From Ophiostoma sp. CBS 140.51 (Eukaryota > Ascomycota > Sordariomycetes > Ophiostomatales > Ophiostomataceae), in contig JANSLP010000091.1 in assembly GCA_029298735.1 (NCBI GenBank), forward strand, positions 39,733 through 103,732: a DNA stretch of 64,000 nt. The letters run 5' to 3'. The notes beneath the pieces are model-generated. The model saw nothing but the letters and a program-made list of their open reading frames with translations. It did not search any database and was not told the DNA's origin. Position 1 is the stretch's first letter, and every line of letters begins with the position of its first letter. Shown here in pieces: positions 57,084-64,000 of the stretch. Position numbers and translations under genes: made by a program.

Positions 57084-57112
57084 CGGAGGGTGGAGGTGGA
57101 GGGTGGAGGGTG
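57084..57112. repeat. GGGTGGA-type G-rich repeat
   Basis: Imperfect 7-bp units of GGAGGGT/GGTGGAG follow the GGCAAAT array by about 55 bp and run into GTGTGTG. The closely spaced G-runs of two to three bases could fold into a G-quadruplex. Confidence 0.75.
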
Positions 57113-60100
57113 TGTGAGATGTGTGTGTACATCGTACGTGTGTAAGGAATATGTCGTACTTCGTACTTTGCAGGATAATTCTTTAGGAAAAGATATGTCG
57201 GGATTTATTTATTTTTATTTTTTTTTTACAGAAAACGGGGGAACGAGACAAAACAAGGCGGATTCGGGACAAGAAAAACAAAGGAAAGTGGAAGAAGAAA
57301 CCAAAAGAGACAGAATCAGACAGAAAAAGACACAGAGAGAGACAAAAGAAAAGCGAGCAAGCCCCGTGGGCAATCTCGCCTTTTTTTCGGAGGGTCCCTT
57401 TTCTCGAGTTCAGCTGGCACCCCTGCTCTTTACCATGTCATTTCTTGGGCAGCTTTGATATTCTTTTCTGCTTTTGTCATGTCTCACTCCTTTTGTCTTT
57501 TCTTTTTGGAGAAAACAGCCGCACCTCGTGTGCCGCACGCGTGCCCGGCGCGCGACAACGTCCCATGGCTTTCCGCGCCCTACCGCGTCTGCCACATTGT
57601 CTAGACCATTTGGCGAAATTTCCCGTTTCTTGAAAGCTGGCAGCCGCGTCGGTACGAGGCGGCTGTAAGATACACTCTTCTACCTATGAGACTAAAAGGT
57701 CAGGATAAGATCTTCCTTTTCACGCGCCGGTGGACAACAATAACAGTAAAGATGCCCATATGTCGGATACGAAGCATATAATAACAAGGCTCGTACTCCG
57801 TATGTACAAAAAATACTTGTAGCTGAAGAAAACCAATAGGGTGTGTGGAGAGTGTGTCAGGGGTAAAACGAGGAAGGGGGCGTACCCGAAGAAATATGAA
57901 ATATAAAAAATGACAAGACGAGAGACAAGGCGAGAAATCGACGACGGGAAACTGACTCGGTGGGAGAAGGCAGAGGGACCAAAAAAATCTGGAGGCCTGA
58001 TAAGGCAGTGCAACTCCACGCGGCCAGGCCACAGCCGGGTCTTTTTTATTATTTTTTAATTCAAAAAGGACGGTAAGCGGCAAGGCTGTAAGGGGAGACA
58101 AAGCGTGTCGTGTGTGTTGCAATCGCAAATATGGAGCAGCCACACAAAGCACAGGTAAAAAAGTTGCACATCGCAAAGCGAGCCAGACCTCGCGCGGATG
58201 GCAGAGTGCCTTTCCCAAGGGGTTGATCATGCTTGAGACCATATCCGCGTGCGCATATGCAGCCGCTGCCGAGGCGGAGAGGTATTACCCAAATTTTTAT
58301 TCAAAAAACCGAGTGACGAAAAGAGAGTCAAAGGACAAAACACCCCGAGACAGAACCCCAAAGGAAGGGAAACAATGAAAAAAGCAAAGAAAAAAATGCA
58401 CGAGGGGGCACCTGTCAAGTCGGAAGGCCTTCCACACAAGTCTCACACATCGACCGTTGTGTGTTTCTTTGGGCCACATTGTTTGTCCCTGGCGTCACCG
58501 CATGTTGTGCACCCCTCCGAGTCTGTGACACACGTTAGGGAGCAAAAGAGGGCTGCAATATGCTGCCGGGTTCTTTTCTTTTTCAAAAGAGCGGTCTCTC
58601 TGATTGCACAAAATAAAACAAGGAAGACGGAGACGGAAAAAAAGCAAAACTAGAGGCAGAAGCATAGACAAAAGCAAAGACGAAAAAAAAGGAAAGAAAA
58701 GAGAGCCTTTTCTTCTGGGACCCCACATATTCAGAGCCTTACGACACACACAAAATATTAAAGGCACTCGTTGACAAGACAAGGCGAGAAGCAGGCAGAC
58801 CGAGCCTGCATTGCCGGGATGCGGTCGGAAGCAAGAAAGTCGGTGCGGCCCAACCTGAGGCCGGCCTATTTCTTTTTTATGCATTTCCTTTTCTTTTGAT
58901 TTTTTTCTTCATTTTCTCTCTCCTTTCCTTTTTCGTGACCCGAATATTTGAAATTTTCGAGTTGCATTCTGCTTTGTCCAGAATCTATCCGTCTCGGTCT
59001 CGCCAACGTCGCTTTCGTGCCCCTGCCGGCCGTGTTCCTTTATTTTTCATCCCAATTTCTCACTGATACCCAGCAGCAGCAAAGCAGTTTAGCGTGGGAT
59101 GCAGATGGGGTGGTCGGCACACGGCGAGCGGAAAGGGGGCGTGCGAGCGCTTAGTAGCGCCCGTCTTGTCTCCATCTTTTTTCAGTCTTTTGACGATTTT
59201 GACTCTTTTTGAACCTTTTGAATCTTTTGGCCCTGTTCTGGCTGCGCTGACCCCCGTCCCCCTGACCTTTCCGTCCTTCCCTTTTTCCTTGTTTGATCAA
59301 ATCGAAAGTGGCTCCAATTTTTTATCTCTCGAGTTTCTGTTGCTTCTCTCCTTCTCATCGATCTCGTTGCTTTCATGCTCACATCGTCTCGCTGTCTCGC
59401 CTCTCGCTTCTCGTCTTGCCCCATACTCCCCGTCTGTTGGTTGGATTCGTTGCGTGCGCTCCGTTCTCCGGACGGAGTCAACCTTCTGCAAGTAGCGCAC
59501 GGAACATGCCGCGCGGACATGGGGGCAACTTTCTAAGATGGGCGACAGAGCGATGGGGCGAGATGCGGATTGCCCTTTGCTGACCCTTTTTGGACCTCTT
59601 GAAACTTTTTGTCTCTCTTCTCTTCTTGTTGGACCAGGGCTGCTACTTTCTTGTTTTTATTTTCCTGAGTCTCCGCCCTCCGCCCATTCCCCGAAGGCTA
59701 CCGCTTTGCAAGCATTTTGCAACACGAGAGAGAAATAGGAATAGAGGCAAAAGATTGAAGGATTCACCAGAAATCAAACCCCCAAAATGGGCAAGGGGGG
59801 CCAGGGAAATCCACAAGAGCAAACGGTCAGACGTTGGCGCGAGTTTTGTGAGGAGGGAGGAGGAGTTGTGCATGATACACTGGCGTTCGGAGACATGCTG
59901 GAAACCGTTAGCTCCATGTACACATGTTCCTACTTTGTGATTTTGTGCTTGCCTGTTATGCACGCACAACGGCCTCAAGAGCAAGCCCCCCATTCGGATG
60001 TGTACCTGTCGACCTTTCACAATGCTCCTCTTGCCGCCGACGCATTCTTTTGGGACTTGCTTGCCCCCCTGGTCGTATGCAGGTCTGCCACCCCTATCTT

Positions 60101-60556
60101 TTTTGGTGGTGGCCCACCACACCCCAAGAACAAACAAAACCGTGTGGGAGTGTGCAGCACGGGAGTCCGGAGAGCAACGGAGGGACAAAAACGATCGTGC
60201 GCAGGTGCAACGGCTTTGTCTGAAAAATTTCAACCAAGGGTATGTCGTACAAGTATCGTGGAGAACTTAGTTTATTATCTTGGACGGAGCACACAGATAA
60301 GTGAATAAGTGAATTTTGTCAGACAAGGAGGAATCAATGCTTTCGCGCGCGGAAGAACGAGCCGCGATCGTGTCATGATATATGCTCGTACAAAGTAAGG
60401 TACAATGCAGGGGAGGAGAGTGCGAGAGTGACGCGAGAGATTGCGAACAGCGGTGGACAAGACATGGAAAACGCATGGCAAGGCTCAAGCACGCCGAAAC
60501 CGCAACTCGGTCCGCCCTTCTTAAGTCTTGTCTTTGTTCTCTTGTCTTTCTGCAAC

Positions 60557-60584
60557 CTCTTTCTCTTTCTCTTTCTCTTTCTCT
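60557..60584. repeat. CTCTTT hexamer microsatellite
   Basis: CTCTTT repeats about 4.7 times without interruption in a pyrimidine-rich block. Intergenic. Confidence 0.9.
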
Positions 60585-62089
60585 GTCTTTTTGTTTTTGT
60601 TTTTGCCATTGCTTGCCCTCGGCTGCAAACTGCGTGCGTAGGAAATGCAACCTTGCTGAAGCTGTGGCTACACACCAACAGCCTGCTGGAAGACATGCAT
60701 CTGTTGCGTCGTGGAGGCGTTTGTCTTTTTGTAACGGTCTGGCTTTCTTTTTTCTTCTTTGTTTCGTGTCGTTACTCGCAAGCTGCGCAAAACACTTTTG
60801 CACTTCATGAGCCGATCGTCCCTGGAACTTGTTTCTGTTTCCTTTCATCGGCCATTGGCAATCTCAGACATCTTGATCTCGGAGTGCAAGTTTGAGGTTT
60901 CGTTCTGGGTCCTGGGGTCTGGGACCTGGCAGATGGAACAAGACGCGGCACACTGCCGTTCTCTTTCTTTTCTGCGAGTGTGTGAGAGGAGGTGAGGGGG
61001 TGTGCTGTTTCTGCCGCGAGGTGGTTTGCAGATCGTGAAGAAGCCCAGTCAATCAATGCCGGGTGTTTTTTCTCTTTCATTGTTTCGTCTTTTCTTGGGT
61101 GGGGGTTATTCTTGCTCAAACATTTTTTGAGTAGATATTGATTTTTGTGTGTGTAAGGGCTCGAGGAGGGAAGGATGCAAAGTAGGTATGCCGTATGCAG
61201 TATGCACCTTCCCCGTACAACCCGCATGTGCACATTTTTAGCAGCATATTACACATCAGGTAAGTCCTGCTTATTGTACAAAGTGTGTATATTCAGGCGT
61301 TGCTACGATGTGATGCGATGGAAGGAACGACCCAATTTGCATATCAATATTTGCACTTGACACACAACACACGATATACGCCACGTGCAACGCCAGTACT
61401 AGTTGCTTCGTGGAAGGTTGTCCTTGACCGGTCCTTCTTCAGATCAACGGACAGACTTGCGGATCCCGCACCTCGTGAGCCTCCTCAGGGCAAGTGCGGA
61501 AGCCGCTGCTGCATTTTCTACCACTGAGCCCTGCATTGGACGTTGAAAGGTTGGACGTCGAAACAAAGAAAAGCGCGACCCCGGGCACTTCCTTCGCGGG
61601 CACTACTGTAGCGCCCTTAAAAGGGAGGAACGACCATAGATCTCTAACACTCTTGCCACCCGGGGCCGACCATAGCCATCTACAGTCACAGTGGGTAGGG
61701 CAGTCAGTAATATGACATCTTACAAAAGTACAAGGTGAGAGGTGGGAGAGGCACCAAATCACCGTTGGCGACCTGGCCAGACCAAATTGTCGGGCTGCGC
61801 TCCTGCCCCAAATGAGCTGTCACACTTTCCAAAGCTGTTTTGAGAATGCTGTGTGCTCCTGCCGGATTTGTTGCTCCTTCCTTGATGATTCGGCATTACG
61901 GTGCGGGAAGGTACGAAGTACACACTTAAAGTAGCGTATTTTTCTGGCCTCCCCTATTTTGTCTTGACGAGCTGCTCAGTATCCTTTTCTGTCCAAAAGC
62001 TTCAATCTCGAGACTTGAGTACAGACACAACACAATCGTTCCCCTGGTTGGCGACCCGTGTCCCTGCTTCATCCAAGCTATTTATGTAT

Positions 62090-62109
62090 GTACGGAGATC
62101 GGAGTACGG
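62090..62109. repeat. double TACGGAG/GGAGTAC motif
   Basis: TACGGAG and CGGAGTACGG follow each other within 20 bp, two overlapping forms of a TACGGAGTA motif seen at five other intergenic sites in this window. Confidence 0.6.
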
Positions 62110-64000
62110 TCGATGTACTAGACACATCAAACTCTTCAACGGCCGGCTAACCATGACAGCCTCCGCGGCTGTGATGATGACCTTTTAGGTACTTCTCCGT
62201 CCTTTGCCTTTTCTTTTTGTTGCCTTTGCCCTTTTCCATCTCCCGAGGACGACATGCATGTTCGAGCAATCCTTCCACGCAGCTCGCTGCTTTCTTTGAT
62301 ACTCCCCCCTTCCCCTCTTTCGTCTCCCACCGCTCCTCTCGTCTAACTGTTCCTGCTTTTCGTTGACACGGACTCCCCTATTGGACAAGCATAGCCGTCC
62401 AGACACACCTCCATCCCACACGGACTACGACACTACCAAAGTTGCGTGGGGAAGCAGACAAGTCCAGAGAGCCCAGACACAACTGACAAAGAACGAAGTG
62501 GAAAACACAAATGCCAAACGAGCCATTCGCTTCCCTTTCGCTTCCGATACCTGCCTCTCTACCTCTGGTCCACGCTTGGCTGCCGACCCTTAATCTCTTC
62601 CTATTCTGGAGGAGGAGGTGGTGGCACACTTTCCTGACGCCTACTTCGGGGATCAACTTGCCATCCTCCGCAAAGTGCTGGATGCCGCCGTTGTCGCTCT
62701 CGCCCCGGCTGGCTTCTATCGTGCATGCGGCGCACACAATACGACTGCGACCTCGAACGAAATAGAGATGGACACTGCTGGGACCGGTCAATCCATCGCG
62801 CTGCCTTTTGGGTGGCGGTCGACGCGGCACAGCAAGCCATGCTGAGAAAATAAATAAATAAAGCGAAAATAAAGCGACGCAGCCAAGCTGAGAATCAAAA
62901 GGGGGAAAGAGCAAAGAACGGCAGGAGACAAAAAAAATGAAAGGAAGAAAACGAGAACCATGCTGCTTCCCATACGACGTACAATTTTCAACACCCCCTT
63001 TCCCTCCTCCCCTCGTCTTTCCAAGAGCCGGCACAGGAATGTGTTCTGCGAAAAGTTTGGTTTCGTGGTTGGCTGGGGCCAACAGTTGGCCCTTCCGCCC
63101 TCCCGCCCTCGATTTTCGTTCAGCTGGTTGTGCCCAAGAACACCCCCAGTCAATGCCATGGCTTGTTCCCGTATTCACTCCAGAATAGAGTGCATTTCAA
63201 AGTGGTCGAGGCTGGCCCTGCTTTCTCTACAAAGCGCCCTGCTGCGAGATCGCGTCTGCTGCTCTCTATTTGCTTTCAGTCAGCAAATCGGACACAAGAC
63301 ATGTGTGCGCGTGCAGCTGGAGGAGCCATGCAAAAGGGCAGAAGAGATGATGCAAGAAAGAGAACATGCGGGCGTACTTTTGGGGCTCAACCACTCGCTG
63401 CATGCAGACAATGTTTGACATGATGATGGCCTGCATTAATGGCCCGCTCTGTCAAAGTCACTTGCACACCCGAATTGGCCATTGACAATTGCCCTGTGTG
63501 CTTCACGTACAGAGGAGAGCCCTGAGATGGGATATCTCACCCTAGCTGCTTGCTATCATGTGGCCATAAAAACATGGGGTGAGTGATCCCCCAGATGGCC
63601 ATCGTGACAGATCGTGCAGACCCGTTGCAGACCCGTGCCCGGCGTGGACGCCACGGGTGACGGGGCATGCAATCGCAGCCCATGCTTGACAAACATCCAC
63701 TAATACGGCGTCCGGTCTGAATGCTAACCTCCTCACATCGTCTTCTCATTTAAGCAGACTGCGGGAGGTGGGGCATAGCCTGCCATCCATGGAGGCTTTC
63801 TGCGCGTCTCACTGCCCGTTTCAATAGCTCTATCCGGAAGACTCGATAAGTGGGCCCCCCTAGATTTGGAACACTTATTTGTGCATAAAAAAGAGGGGGG
63901 ATGATATCTGTCACCCGTTGGGAGGATGTCAAGAAAAATAGCTTTTTTTTGTGTCAACTCACAACAACTCCAATGTCCACCAGGGTGAAGTCAAAGATAA

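Larger units (their letters stand above)
55747..64000. other. 8-kb stretch without a recognisable gene
   Basis: Neither strand shows a protein family, a convincing spliced gene, a tRNA or a transposase. T-rich and C/T-rich blocks occur on the plus strand (58870-58960, 59170-59420, 60500-60600), resembling leader sequence but not followed by a known protein. The longest ATG frame with a good context (59787-60308, 173 codons) has no family match I know. Several tandem repeats sit here and are listed separately. The region may reach a gene beyond the right edge. Confidence 0.5.

Noticed and set aside
59787..60308. 173-codon ATG frame with good start context (MGKGGQGNP...)
   Set aside because: No family resemblance, and a competing frame on the other strand is equally open; not enough to call a gene.
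62378..63178. 266-codon minus-strand frame
   Set aside because: Mixed composition with no domain or family resemblance, and it lies in the gene-poor right end.

Overview
The window looks like nuclear DNA from a filamentous ascomycete (Pezizomycotina, probably Sordariomycetes). The reasons are short introns of about 50-200 bp with GTAxGT donors and CTAAC-type branch sites, long intrinsically disordered proteins, pyrimidine-rich leaders, and a gene set of conserved fungal housekeeping proteins. I could not fix the genus; an Ophiostomatales/Sporothrix-like genome is only a guess. I see no rRNA, tRNA, CRISPR or intact transposon. Exon boundaries were worked out by hand from splice signals and reading-frame continuity, and every multi-exon model closes in frame.

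Layout. Left part (1-25 kb): a 1,582-aa serine-rich protein with two C-terminal membrane segments (+, 3392-8140) behind a long pyrimidine-rich leader. Five minus-strand genes follow: an MBOAT lysophospholipid acyltransferase (ALE1), a GDP-mannose transporter (VRG4/GMT), a short-chain dehydrogenase with unusual low-complexity insertions, the COPII GTPase SAR1, and an acidic 876-aa protein resembling fungal DUF2457. Middle (25-34.7 kb): almost 10 kb without a recognisable gene. Right-centre (34.7-46 kb): ATP16 (F1-ATP synthase delta), an isochorismatase-family hydrolase, a 698-aa protein with a degenerate retropepsin-like core, an IAH1-type GDSL esterase, a DFG10 polyprenol reductase and an ALKBH6-like dioxygenase. 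Right (48-55.7 kb): a HOS4-like ankyrin protein of the Set3 histone-deacetylase complex and the translation GTPase RBG1/DRG1. The last 8 kb (55.7-64 kb) again holds no gene I can support, only short tandem repeats.

How the genes relate. Several act in the endomembrane system: SAR1 (ER exit), VRG4 (GDP-mannose import into the Golgi), DFG10 (dolichol synthesis for glycosylation) and ALE1 (phospholipid remodelling in the ER). ATP16 is mitochondrial, RBG1 acts in translation and HOS4 in chromatin. This is normal fungal gene order without operons, and I see no biosynthetic cluster.

The most interesting items are the retropepsin-like domain whose catalytic DTG reads CTG, the SDR core broken by three low-complexity insertions, a GC-AG intron in ATP16, four CATGTG boxes at 12-13 bp spacing upstream of ATP16, a possible mitochondrial presequence encoded upstream of the isochorismatase ATG, an 11-bp inverted repeat interlaced with a 13-bp direct repeat at 11860, and the two gene deserts with dispersed TACGGAGTA motifs.
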